A stretch of DNA of 60,833 bases, from positions 1 through 60,833 of the forward strand of contig JAIXTI010000168.1 in assembly GCA_027484025.1 (NCBI GenBank), given 5' to 3'. Positions 25,515 through 33,633 of this stretch are shown here, one piece after another; position 1 is the first letter of the stretch, and every line of letters begins with the position of its first letter. The notes under the pieces were generated by a model. The model searched no databases. It was given only the letters and a program-made list of their open reading frames with translations, and was not told the DNA's origin. Source of the DNA: a bacterium (GTDB taxonomy: Bacteria; Gemmatimonadota; Gemmatimonadetes; Gemmatimonadales; Gemmatimonadaceae). Made by a program: the position numbers and the translations under genes.

Positions 25515-26226
25515 CCGTCAGCGCAATGAACATCTCCTCGAGCGAACGACCCGCGAGTTCGGGGCGCGCGCTGACGATCTCGTCGATGGTCCCCAGCGCG
25601 ACCATTTCACCGCGCCGGATGACGAGCAAGCGGGTGCACAGTTCTTCGACCAAATGCAGCAGGTGGGAGCTGAGGATGACCGCCGTGCCTTCGCGGGCGC
25701 GCGCCGCGATCGTCTCCTTCATCCGCCGGATTCCTACGGGGTCGAGACCGGTCAGCGGTTCGTCGAGCAGGATGGCGGCAGGGCGATGCAGCAGGCCGCA
25801 GGCAATCGCGAGCTTCTGTTTCATGCCGCGCGAGAGCTCGGGCGGCAGCGCGTCTTTCTTGGCGGTGAGTTCGAGCTCTTCGAGCAACGTGGGAATGCGC
25901 GGCGCGGCGTCGGGGACGCCGTACAGGCGCGCGACGAACTGCAGATGTTCGGTAACCGTGAGGTAATCGAAGAGCTGCGGCTCGTCGGGCATGAAGGCGA
26001 GACGTGCCTTGGCCGCGACGGGATTGCTCTGCATGTCGACGCCGGCGACCTCGATGCGACCAGCCGTCGGACGCAGGATGCCCGCAATGGCGCGCAGCGT
26101 CGTCGTCTTGCCGGCGCCGTTCGGGCCGACCAGTCCGAGCACGTCACCGGGCGCCACCTGAAAGGAGAGCGACTGCACGGCAACGGTGTCGCCGTAGAGC
26201 TTGGTATATCCCGAAACTTCGATCAC
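25507..26226 (-). CDS. ABC transporter ATP-binding protein
   Basis: The 239-residue ATPase has Walker A GPNGAGKTT at 34-42, the Q-loop region FMPDEPQLFDYLTV, signature LSRGMKQKLA and Walker B AILLDEP with LTGLDP, and H-loop SSHLLHLVE. It is the energy subunit of the exporter encoded by the overlapping next gene. It is more compact than the ATPases at 5.0 and 6.8 kb and lacks their extra C-terminal domains. Confidence 0.94.
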   Translation of the reverse strand: MIEVSGYTKLYGDTVAVQSLSFQVAPGDVLGLVGPNGAGKTTTLRAIAGILRPTAGRIEVAGVDMQSNPVAAKARLAFMPDEPQLFDYLTVTEHLQFVARLYGVPDAAPRIPTLLEELELTAKKDALPPELSRGMKQKLAIACGLLHRPAAILLDEPLTGLDPVGIRRMKETIAARAREGTAVILSSHLLHLVEELCTRLLVIRRGEMVALGTIDEIVSARPELAGRSLEEMFIALTGE

Positions 26227-26236
26227 TGGGTGACGA

Positions 26237-27169
26237 TCACGGTGAAGATGGCGAAAGCACGAGTGGCGCGGTCAGCGTGGTGGACAACGTGGCGCCGGCC
26301 GAAAGGCAACGCTCGATCGTGGAGTTCCGTGCCGCGGCGATCGTGCCCGCCGCCGCCCCACCAGCGGCGCCGATGATCGTCCCTTTCGCGCCGCCACCCA
26401 TCACCCGTCCGAGAATCCCGCCAATCATGGCGCCGGTCGCGACCTTGCCTGCATCGCTGCCGCCCTTCGACACTTTCCGCTCGGTGATGGCGCCGTCGAC
26501 GACCTTCACACTGCCTTCGGCCGGATAAAACTCCCCCTGTACCTGCACCCCACGCAACCGGAAGCTCATCTCTCCCGATGTGGAGTCGACGCGTGCCAGC
26601 TCGACCAGCACGGGGGTCCCCGCCGGGAGCCGGGCGCCGTCCGGGCTGCTCACCTCGCTGCTGAGCGACACGACGAACCGATCGCCGGGCCGGTTGGCCA
26701 TGGAGCAGATCGGGGCATTGGTCGGCCCCGACAGCTGAACGCCAGCTCCCAGAGCACGCCGGGCCGCTGGCGCTTCGGCGGGCGCTGGGGCCGGCGCTGG
26801 CGTTGGGGAGGGTGCCACCGCGGCGGGTGCCGGCGCTGGGGCGGGGGCGGGGGCTGGAGCGGGGGTGGGCGCGGCACGCGGCGCCCGAGGGGCGGCGGCT
26901 CGCGCCGGCGTCGGTGCCGGGAGCTCCGCGCGCGGCGCAGGACGCGGGGATTCCGGCGGCGGCAAGGGCGCCGACGGCGCGCTCGTCACGGCGGTATCCC
27001 CGATGGCGATGTCGGGGGTGGCGGAGGCCGCGAGGGTCAAATCGCGCGATAACGCCGAGTCCAATCCGGCGGCGGCGGAGCGCTCCGACCGGCCACACGC
27101 AACCGTCAGGGACAGTACGCCGGCAAGGAGTACGCGTGCCGCCGGGACGCTCGCTGTTTTCTGAATCAT
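26237..27169 (-). CDS. Lipoprotein with Pro/Ala linker and glycine-zipper region
   Basis: ATG 27169 gives a lipoprotein signal (LLAGVLSLTVACGRSE) and 310 residues; an ATG six codons upstream is also possible. Residues about 65-145 are a low-complexity Pro/Ala linker with many PAP units. The folded part has CSMANRPGDRFVVSLSSEV, LPAGTPVLVELARVDS and then a glycine zipper (GGILGRVMGGGAKGTIIGAA) that could insert in or associate with membrane. It resembles the conjugal-transfer TrbI/VirB10-like or YMGG-type envelope proteins only loosely. Function unknown. It lies 10 bases before the ABC ATPase gene and may be co-transcribed. Confidence 0.75.
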   Translation of the reverse strand: MIQKTASVPAARVLLAGVLSLTVACGRSERSAAAGLDSALSRDLTLAASATPDIAIGDTAVTSAPSAPLPPPESPRPAPRAELPAPTPARAAAPRAPRAAPTPAPAPAPAPAPAPAAVAPSPTPAPAPAPAEAPAARRALGAGVQLSGPTNAPICSMANRPGDRFVVSLSSEVSSPDGARLPAGTPVLVELARVDSTSGEMSFRLRGVQVQGEFYPAEGSVKVVDGAITERKVSKGGSDAGKVATGAMIGGILGRVMGGGAKGTIIGAAGGAAAGTIAAARNSTIERCLSAGATLSTTLTAPLVLSPSSP

Positions 27170-27321
27170 TCGGTGAAGTTCCGCCATACTGTTGACGATA
27201 GTGGAACAGAGGAGGCTGCCGCTATCCGTTCGTGGTGGTCGCCGTCGATAACGCATGCCCAACGGCCCGGTAGTTCGTACGCCCCCGTCCGGCCTGCGTT
27301 CCCACGTCCTGTACCACCGCC

Positions 27322-28578
27322 ATGCGTTCATCCGATGCCGCTGTGACACCGCCCCCCACGGCGCAGCACGTCTTCATTGCCCGTCAGCCCATTTTCGATC
27401 TGCGCGACAAGCGGATTGCCTATGAGCTGTTGTATCGGGCAACCCGCGAGGCGACGCACGCCTACGTGGGCGATGTGTCGGCATCACTGATGTGCGGTGA
27501 CACGGCGCTGCATGCGCTGCTCTCCATCGGGCTCGATCGGCTGACGGGCGGAACGATCGCCTTCGTGAACGTCACCGAAGAGCATCTGCTCGGAGAGCTC
27601 TACAAGATCTTCGATCCGGCGGCCGTCGTCCTGGAGCTGTTGGAAACGGTCGATGCGACCCCTGCGGTCATCGATGCGTGCACGCGGGCCGTCGCCGACG
27701 GGTATACCCTGGCGCTCGATGATTACGACGGCCGCGAGTCGCTCGACCCGCTGCTCGACTTCGCCAAGGTCGTGAAGGTCGACGTGCTCTCTCTCAACGA
27801 CATCGGTGCCCTCGCCCCCATGGTGCGTACGCTGCGTGCGCGAGGGATGGAAGTGCTCGCGGAACGTGTGGAAACCCCCGAAGCGCTCGCCGCGGCACGG
27901 GCCGCCGGCTTCACGATGTTTCAGGGCTACGTCTACAGCCGTCCCGAAACCGTCGACGGCCGCGCCGTCAATGTGCAACAGGCCACGGTCTTTCAGATCA
28001 TGGCGCTCCTCAATGAACCGGATGCGAGCGAGCGGGAGCTCGAAGAGGCGTTCCGCAGCCATCCTTCATTGTCGCTGTCGCTGCTGCGCATCGTGAACTC
28101 CGCGTCGTTCGGCGGGCGCAATGTCGATTCGATTGCGCAAGCGTTGCGTCTGATTGGCCGCGAAGCGCTGTCGCGCTGGATGCTCATCATGCTCGTGGCG
28201 AGCGTGGGCTCGCGCAGTCCCGTGGCGCACGAAGCGGTGGTCGAAGCGCTGGTGCGCGGGCGCTTCTGCGAAACCGTGGCGATGCATGGGGCCGCGGCGG
28301 ACGCCGGCGCGCGCTTCCTCGTCGGGCTCCTCTCGCGCATGGATGCGCTCCTCGGCCTGCCGATGGCGGAGGTTCTCGATCGCCTTCCCGTCAACGACGA
28401 CATCAAAGCGGCGCTGCTCGAGGGCACGGGGCCGTATGCGACTCTGCTTGTGCTGGCCGATGCCTACGAAAGCGGCGACTGGGCGCTGGTGGACGCGCTC
28501 GCCGCCGATCTGGCGTTGCCTACGCTGTATGCCGACGCCGTGTCGTGGGCCAGCGAGCGCCTCAGCGCCGCTGGCTGA
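27322..28578 (+). CDS. EAL-HDOD signalling protein (YuxH-like)
   Basis: The 418-residue protein has an N-terminal EAL-type domain (about 15-210) and a C-terminal HDOD domain (about 215-410). EAL landmarks are altered: FIARQPIFD then YELLYRA in place of the EAL motif, LALDDYDG, VKVDVLSL, and AERVETPE in place of AEGVE. This pattern is that of catalytically inactive EAL-HDOD proteins, which may bind c-di-GMP or act by contact. The HDOD part has LRIVNSASFGGRNVDSIAQALRLIGREAL. Known relatives act in motility and surface behaviour, which fits the flagellar locus that begins 14 bases beyond, on the other strand. Confidence 0.9.
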   Translation: MRSSDAAVTPPPTAQHVFIARQPIFDLRDKRIAYELLYRATREATHAYVGDVSASLMCGDTALHALLSIGLDRLTGGTIAFVNVTEEHLLGELYKIFDPAAVVLELLETVDATPAVIDACTRAVADGYTLALDDYDGRESLDPLLDFAKVVKVDVLSLNDIGALAPMVRTLRARGMEVLAERVETPEALAAARAAGFTMFQGYVYSRPETVDGRAVNVQQATVFQIMALLNEPDASERELEEAFRSHPSLSLSLLRIVNSASFGGRNVDSIAQALRLIGREALSRWMLIMLVASVGSRSPVAHEAVVEALVRGRFCETVAMHGAAADAGARFLVGLLSRMDALLGLPMAEVLDRLPVNDDIKAALLEGTGPYATLLVLADAYESGDWALVDALAADLALPTLYADAVSWASERLSAAG

Positions 28579-28591
28579 TCCCACGTCGCGC

Positions 28592-29461
28592 TCAGTAGTT
28601 GCGCTTGATCGGCGTACTGATTTCGGAGATCATCGAATCGCTCTTCTGCGCCGCCATGTCCTGAGCGCTCGGTGGCGCATCCGGGGTGTTGGTGAACGGC
28701 AGCAGAATGGAAATGCGGCGATTGGCCGGCGAGAGCGGATCATCAGGGACACGCGGTTTGGTGTCGGCGTAGCCGCGCACTTCCACCACGCGCTCCGGTG
28801 CCACGCCGGTGCTCTGCAGCACGCGTCGTGCGGCATTCGCGCGATCGGCCGAGAGCTCCCAGTTGGTGTACGCCGCGTCGGCGCCGAATTTGGCACCATC
28901 CGTATGTCCTTCGAGCACGACCGACTGCGTGATCTGCGAGAGTTCGGCGCCGACGAGCTGCAACGTGAGCATCGTGGCGGCGTTCATGCGCGACGAGCCG
29001 TTGGGGAAGTACACGTCGCCGCGTCCCGACTCGACGAGCTCGATCCGCAATCCCTCACGGGTGACCTGCACGTCGACGACCGCATTCAGCTTCTGCAGCG
29101 AGTCGCTCGCGGCCAGCTTGTCGACGATCGTCTGGCGCAACTTCTCGAAGGTCTTCTGCTCGGTATTGCGCACCATCATGCGCATGGGGGTCTTCTGAAT
29201 AGGCGACGGCACGCTGCCGGTGCTCAACGGGTTGTTGCCCGACCCGAAGCCCTTCTTGTAGCCGACAGGATTGGCGAAGTAGCCCTCGATGGCCTGCTTC
29301 GTCTTGTCGTCCATGCCCAGAATCCACATCACCATGAAGAAGGCCATCATGGCGGTCACGAAGTCGGCATACGCCACCTTCCACGACCCGCCGTGGTGTC
29401 CGCCGCCTCCGGCGACTTTTTTCTTGACGATGACGATCTTCTTGCCGCCGCGCGCTGCCAT
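28592..29461 (-). CDS. motB: Flagellar motor protein MotB
   Basis: The 289-residue stator subunit has a lysine-rich cytoplasmic start, one membrane helix with the proton-binding aspartate D33 in VAYADFVTAMMAFFMVMWI, and a C-terminal OmpA-like peptidoglycan-binding domain: VVLEGHTDGAKFG, NWELSADRANAARRVL and VRGYADTKPRVP with SPANRRISI. It anchors the stator to the wall and, with MotA, forms the ion channel that drives rotation. The aspartate and flanking residues suggest proton rather than sodium use, but that is not certain. It follows motA after 2 bases. Confidence 0.96.
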   Translation of the reverse strand: MAARGGKKIVIVKKKVAGGGGHHGGSWKVAYADFVTAMMAFFMVMWILGMDDKTKQAIEGYFANPVGYKKGFGSGNNPLSTGSVPSPIQKTPMRMMVRNTEQKTFEKLRQTIVDKLAASDSLQKLNAVVDVQVTREGLRIELVESGRGDVYFPNGSSRMNAATMLTLQLVGAELSQITQSVVLEGHTDGAKFGADAAYTNWELSADRANAARRVLQSTGVAPERVVEVRGYADTKPRVPDDPLSPANRRISILLPFTNTPDAPPSAQDMAAQKSDSMISEISTPIKRNY

Positions 29462-29463
29462 GC

Positions 29464-30321
29464 TTACGCCGCCTTCTTGCGCGTGAGCTCTTCGAGTTCG
29501 GTGAAGCTCGGGCGCTCGTGCGGTTCGATGTTGCGACGGGAGAACTCCACGGCCGTCATGGGCGCATCACCACGGGCAAAGCAGAGCAGGGCGGTGCGGA
29601 TGCACATCATGTAATCGTGCTCGGCGTGCAGACGCGTTTCCATGGCCTTCGCAATCGGACCGAAGACGCCATAGGCCAACAAAATGCCGATGAAGGTACC
29701 GACGAGCGCCGCGGCCACCTTGTTGCCGATCTCTGACGCCGCGCCACCGATCGAGCCCATGGTGATGATAACGCCGAGCACGGCCGCCACGATGCCGAAA
29801 CCGGGCATGGCGTCGCCGACGGTGGTCACGGCATGCGGCACCAGCATCTGCTCGTGATGGTGCTTATCGAGATCCACGTCCAGAATGTCGGCGAGGTTGT
29901 GGTCTTCGACAGTGCCCGTGAGGAGGACCTTCAGTGTGTCGCAGAGCAGCGACACCGCATGATGGTTCCCCATGAACGACGGGTACTTCTGGAAGATGTC
30001 GCTGCCTTCGGGATTCTCGATGTGCGACTCCAGTCCCACGAGGCCGTCCTTGCGGGCCTTCTGGAACACCTCGTAGAGTACCTGCAACAGTTCGGCGTAG
30101 GTTTTGGGACCATACGGGTTGGGCTTGAGCAAGCCGAGCAGCTGCTGGATACACCCCTTCAGCACCGGTGGCGGGTTGCCGATGACCAAGGTGCCGAGGC
30201 CGGCGCCACCGATGATGATGAACTCAGTGGGCTGCCAGAGCACGGCGACTTGGCCATGGTGCATGACATAGCCGCCGATGACTGAGCCAAACACGATGAC
30301 CAATCCGATGATGACAAACAC
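29464..30321 (-). CDS. motA: Flagellar motor protein MotA
   Basis: The 285-residue protein has four membrane helices: IIGLVIVFGSVIGGYVM, FIIIGGAGLGTLVI, FGIVAAVLGVIITMG and ALVGTFIGILLAYGVFGPI, with a large cytoplasmic loop between the second and third. The third helix is preceded by VGDAMPGFGIVAAVLG, the proline-containing segment that couples ion flow to torque. It forms a ring of five around two MotB. The start lies 21 bases from the divergent gene at 30343. No clear sigma-28 or sigma-54 site is seen in front of it. Confidence 0.96.
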   Translation of the reverse strand: MFVIIGLVIVFGSVIGGYVMHHGQVAVLWQPTEFIIIGGAGLGTLVIGNPPPVLKGCIQQLLGLLKPNPYGPKTYAELLQVLYEVFQKARKDGLVGLESHIENPEGSDIFQKYPSFMGNHHAVSLLCDTLKVLLTGTVEDHNLADILDVDLDKHHHEQMLVPHAVTTVGDAMPGFGIVAAVLGVIITMGSIGGAASEIGNKVAAALVGTFIGILLAYGVFGPIAKAMETRLHAEHDYMMCIRTALLCFARGDAPMTAVEFSRRNIEPHERPSFTELEELTRKKAA

Positions 30322-30342
30322 GCGAAACGTCCGGGGATTCGA

Positions 30343-31002
30343 GTGGAGAATTCAGTGACTGCCGAAACCGGAACGCCGCACGAAGCGGAGCGCTGGCTCG
30401 GGATTCAAGACGATCTGTTGCGCGGACTCGCGCACGCCATCAGCAACCGCCTGGCGACGATCACCGCCGCGGCGGGGGTGCTCGATGTGCACGAAACGCC
30501 CGACCCGCGATTCCTCGACGGGCTGCGCAGTGACGCCGATCGGCTCGACGGCTTGCTGACGCTCATGCGTCAGTTGCCCCGCCGTGCCGATGCCGGCCTC
30601 GAACCCATGTTGTTGAGCGACGCGCTCGAGACGGCGCGTCGACTGGTCGACGAGCATCCCACCCTGCGCGGCCGCACGATCACGCCGGTCTTCACCGGCG
30701 ATGTGGTGCCCGCGCGCGCGGAGCCCACGGCGGTCCTGCATGCCATGATCGTCGCGCTGCTGGGGGCGTCGCGTGGTGGAGCGGGACCGATCACCGTCGT
30801 GATGGAGACCGTCGGCGACTGCGTGCGCGTCGCGGCGCGTGTGGACGGCGACGGCGAACAGGCCGGCAATGACACGATCGAGGACGACGCGCGGACGATC
30901 AGCTGGCTCCTGCGCAGCAGCAACGGCCGCGGGACCACCTTTGCGGGTGGTTGCGCGTTCGAAGTGCCCACGCTCCAGGCGTCGCGTCGTCGTCCGGGGT
31001 GA
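30343..31002 (+). CDS. Histidine-kinase-like or ChpT-like phosphotransfer protein
   Basis: The 219-residue protein starts at GTG 30343. Its first part is like a DHp dimerisation helix pair, with the histidine in LLRGLAHAISNRLATI followed by a second helix DADRLDGLLTLMRQLP. The second part has the size of a HATPase fold but lacks the N and G1 boxes; only GRGTTFAGGCAFEV near the end resembles a G2 box. There is no sensor or membrane part. This size and layout match ChpT-type histidine phosphotransferases or a degenerate kinase. It is the only plus-strand gene inside the flagellar locus, so a role in motility control is an inference. Confidence 0.65.
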   Translation: MENSVTAETGTPHEAERWLGIQDDLLRGLAHAISNRLATITAAAGVLDVHETPDPRFLDGLRSDADRLDGLLTLMRQLPRRADAGLEPMLLSDALETARRLVDEHPTLRGRTITPVFTGDVVPARAEPTAVLHAMIVALLGASRGGAGPITVVMETVGDCVRVAARVDGDGEQAGNDTIEDDARTISWLLRSSNGRGTTFAGGCAFEVPTLQASRRRPG

Positions 31003-31004
31003 CA

Positions 31005-31283
31005 TCAGTGCTCCGTGCCCGAAACCGGGGACGCGGCACTCGGCACCGGCGCGGCCGCTGACGGCGCGCCGAGGGCCGCAAGCCAGTCGGCGGCATCAGA
31101 CGCGCTCGCCGCCCGCTGGTTCTCCTGCTCGACCTGCTGCGCGATCTCGCCGCGCAGAATCTTCACATCGCTCGGCGCTTCGATGCCAATGCGCACGCCG
31201 CCGCGATCGCACGAGACGACCACGATGCGAATGCCACCGTCGATGAGAATGGAGTCGCCTTCGCGGCGTCCGAGAATAAGCAT
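31005..31283 (-). CDS. csrA: Carbon storage regulator CsrA
   Basis: The 92-residue protein begins MLILGRREGDSILI, then GIRIVVVSCDRGGVRIGIEAP and VKILRGEI, the full CsrA fold with R44-like residue in GVRIGIEAP. CsrA binds GGA motifs in mRNA leaders and blocks translation; in many flagellated bacteria it controls flagellin. The C-terminal tail of about 40 residues is rich in Ala, Ser and Pro, longer than usual. It starts 2 bases after the flgK stop, so it is co-transcribed with flgK. The usual partner fliW is not seen. Confidence 0.95.
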   Translation of the reverse strand: MLILGRREGDSILIDGGIRIVVVSCDRGGVRIGIEAPSDVKILRGEIAQQVEQENQRAASASDAADWLAALGAPSAAAPVPSAASPVSGTEH

Positions 31284-31285
31284 CG

Positions 31286-32734
31286 TCAGACCAGACCTAT
31301 CAGGGTATCCAGCATTTCTTGAGCGGCCTTGATCATCTTCGTCGCGGCCTGATACGACTGCTGCACCCGAAGCATGTTCACGAGTTCTTCGTCGGTGTTC
31401 ACGCCGCTGACCGACTGACGGCGCAGTTCCGCTTGATCCGTGAGTCCTTCCGCGACACTGGCGTCGTCTGTAGCGGACGACGTCTGGATACCCAGACGCG
31501 TCACGAGCCCGCGGAAGAAACCGATGAACGATCCGGTTTCGGTGGCGCCCGAGGGCGAATTCCACGTGACCGTGCCGTCGGTGGACCGCAGCAGTGAGAG
31601 TCCCTGCGCGACCGTGTTATCCGTCGGCGCACTGGCGGAACCGGACGCGGCAATCCTGGACGGGTCGGCCGCAATGGCGACGTCGAGCTTGATGCTCGCC
31701 GCGCTCACCGGCGCGCTGGCTGATCCCGGATCGAAGAAGTTGCCCGCCGCGGTACCGGGAATGGTGGACCCGGTAAACGTGAAGCCCGTCGTGTGCAGAT
31801 TGTTGACGGCCGTGACGAGCTGACTCGCCATGGCGTCGAGACGACCGCGCACGTTCGGAATTTCGGTGTTGAGTACCGTGACCTGTGCCGAAAGCTCACC
31901 CGCGAGCGGCGCCAACCGGTCGGGCGAATTGCCCAATCGGATGCGCACGGGCACGTCGGTCAACGGCGTCGCCGGCAGCGGATTGGGCGTTTCGAACTGC
32001 ACCGACAGCGGCGTGGCGGTATCGCCCTCCACCAGCATCGAGTTGCCGATCAGCACCGACGCCGACCCGTTGGGCTGCGATACGACGCGGGTACCGGCAA
32101 TCTTGGAGAGCTCGTCGAGCTTGAGATCGCGGGCGTCGCGCAGATCGTTGGCGGTGTTACCGCTCGACTCGCTCCCCACGATGCGCACGTTCAGCTCGGC
32201 CACCTGCGAGGCGAGCGCATTGATGCGGTCGACGGTGTTGTCGAGACGCTCGAGGCTGCTGCTGCGAAGCGTGGTGAGCTGCGTGTCGTAATCGTTGAAC
32301 AGCTGCCCAAGCTGCCGGCCGCGCTGCTGCACGACGGCGCGCGCCGCCAGACTGCTGGGCTGCGACGACAGATCGCTGAACGCGTTCCAGAACTGATCGA
32401 GCGCGTTCGCCATCCCCGCCTCACTCGGCTCGCCAAACACCGACTCGAGCTGCGACAACAGATCGCGGCGCATGCCGGCGTCACCCGCCAGGGTGTTGGC
32501 CGAACGGAACGAGTCGTCGAGCAGGACGTCGCGCTTGCGGATGATCGTCGTGACGCTGACGCCAGTGCCGACGGAGCCATACGAGAAACGGACCGGCGTG
32601 TTCGACTCCAACACCGCTTCCTGGCGCGAATAGCCGGGCGTCTGGGCGTTCGCGATGTTCTGCGACACCGTTTGCAGCGCGGTCTGGTGTGCGAGGAGTG
32701 CGGAGCGCGCAATGCTGAACAGGCCGGAGCTCAT
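31286..32734 (-). CDS. flgK: Flagellar hook-associated protein 1 FlgK
   Basis: The 482-residue protein has the typical N terminus FSIARSALLAHQTALQTVSQNIANAQTPGYSRQEAVL and the matching C-terminal helix EELVNMLRVQQSYQAATKMIKAAQEML, which pack together in the filament junction. The middle contains coiled-coil segments and a variable domain. FlgK forms the first junction ring between hook and filament. flgL, which normally follows, is not present here; csrA is next. Confidence 0.96.
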   Translation of the reverse strand: MSSGLFSIARSALLAHQTALQTVSQNIANAQTPGYSRQEAVLESNTPVRFSYGSVGTGVSVTTIIRKRDVLLDDSFRSANTLAGDAGMRRDLLSQLESVFGEPSEAGMANALDQFWNAFSDLSSQPSSLAARAVVQQRGRQLGQLFNDYDTQLTTLRSSSLERLDNTVDRINALASQVAELNVRIVGSESSGNTANDLRDARDLKLDELSKIAGTRVVSQPNGSASVLIGNSMLVEGDTATPLSVQFETPNPLPATPLTDVPVRIRLGNSPDRLAPLAGELSAQVTVLNTEIPNVRGRLDAMASQLVTAVNNLHTTGFTFTGSTIPGTAAGNFFDPGSASAPVSAASIKLDVAIAADPSRIAASGSASAPTDNTVAQGLSLLRSTDGTVTWNSPSGATETGSFIGFFRGLVTRLGIQTSSATDDASVAEGLTDQAELRRQSVSGVNTDEELVNMLRVQQSYQAATKMIKAAQEMLDTLIGLV

Positions 32735-32737
32735 GGG

Positions 32738-33283
32738 TCAGACCGTCCGGTTGACGAGCACGCCGCGGGGCGCGCCGGTGCCTGGCGCGATGACGCCTTC
32801 ATTGGCGTACGTGGAGGGCGCCGTGGGCGCCCCGACCAACGTGCGAACGTGCGTGTCGGTCGTGGTGAGCGCTTCGCGCAGCATCTTGCGGTTCATGCCC
32901 ACTTCCCGCGTGAGCGTATCGGCGGCGAGCTGCAGGCGCGTGCGTGCCTCGCGGAAGCGATCGTCGACGAGATCGCCGAGGTGCTCCTCGAGTTCGCGCA
33001 GGGTGCACTCTTCGGTGCCGCCGAGCAGCACGTTGAGCTGACGGCGACGCGTCCGCGCCTGGCCCAGCGTGGCGAGAATGCGATGCGTGGCAAAGGTGCT
33101 GTCGTCGACGCCCTGGATATCGTCGGCGCTCACCGCACTGCGCTGACGACGCATCTGCGCAATGAGATCATCGAGCAGACGCCGCTCGCTGACCAACGCG
33201 TCATGCAACGCGTCGAGCAGCGCGGTCGATTGCAGGCCGACGCGTGGCGCAGATTCGGTGACGGACAGAGTCGAGGGCGACAT
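32738..33283 (-). CDS. FlgN-like flagellar export chaperone
   Basis: The start is ATG 33283 (MSPSTLSV), overlapping the preceding flgJ-like stop (ATGA), giving 181 residues. The protein is almost all helical with the FlgN layout: LLDALHDALVSERRLLDDLIAQM, a second helix pair, and a final REVGMNRKMLREAL followed by a loose tail. FlgN binds the C terminus of FlgK and FlgL and carries them to the export gate; flgK is the next gene, 3 bases away. Sequence identity to known FlgN is low, so the name rests on position and fold pattern. Confidence 0.75.
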   Translation of the reverse strand: MSPSTLSVTESAPRVGLQSTALLDALHDALVSERRLLDDLIAQMRRQRSAVSADDIQGVDDSTFATHRILATLGQARTRRRQLNVLLGGTEECTLRELEEHLGDLVDDRFREARTRLQLAADTLTREVGMNRKMLREALTTTDTHVRTLVGAPTAPSTYANEGVIAPGTGAPRGVLVNRTV

Positions 33284-33633
33284 CAGCGGATGGTGGTGCT
33301 GGAAGGCGAAGGGGAGGACGTGGCCGCAATGCGACCGCGCATCTGGCGGTACACGGATTCCGCGAGACCGCCCTCCCACTGGCTAGGAGTCTCGGCAGCG
33401 AGGTGCTGATCCAGTAGTCCGGTGAACATGTCTTCTCCGGCGCTGGCTGAAACGATCCCTTCCTGCTGTGGAACGGTTTCACGCATGGCCTTGAACAATT
33501 GCTGCACGAAGAGGCCTTCGAGCTGCTTGGCGGTGTCGCGCAGCTTCTGGTCGGTGGCGGCGTCAATGACTGGCGCCGCGACGGGCGCTGCGGTCACCGA
33601 CATGCGGGCTCGGGCCGCGATGGGATCGATCAC
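33283..33633 (-). CDS. flgJ: FlgJ-like rod-binding protein without hydrolase domain
   Basis: At 116 residues it covers only the N-terminal rod-binding domain: DQKLRDTAKQLEGLFVQQLFKAMRETVP, then AGEDMFTGLLDQHLAAE and GGLAESVYRQM. The C-terminal glucosaminidase domain of FlgJ from Enterobacteria, which opens the peptidoglycan for the rod, is missing. This short form is known in several phyla that use another hydrolase. The M15 domain in the fliK-position protein of this locus is one candidate. Its start overlaps the flgI stop. Confidence 0.88.
   Translation of the reverse strand: MIDPIAARARMSVTAAPVAAPVIDAATDQKLRDTAKQLEGLFVQQLFKAMRETVPQQEGIVSASAGEDMFTGLLDQHLAAETPSQWEGGLAESVYRQMRGRIAATSSPSPSSTTIR

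Noticed and set aside
30322-30342. Sigma-28 or sigma-54 promoter for motA
   Set aside because: Neither TAAA-N15-GCCGATAA nor TGGCAC-N5-TTGC is visible in or near the short divergent gap.
31793-33409. A 538-codon plus-strand frame across flgK and the FlgN-like gene
   Set aside because: The minus-strand genes have conserved FlgK ends and proper overlaps; the plus-strand frame has no recognisable motif.
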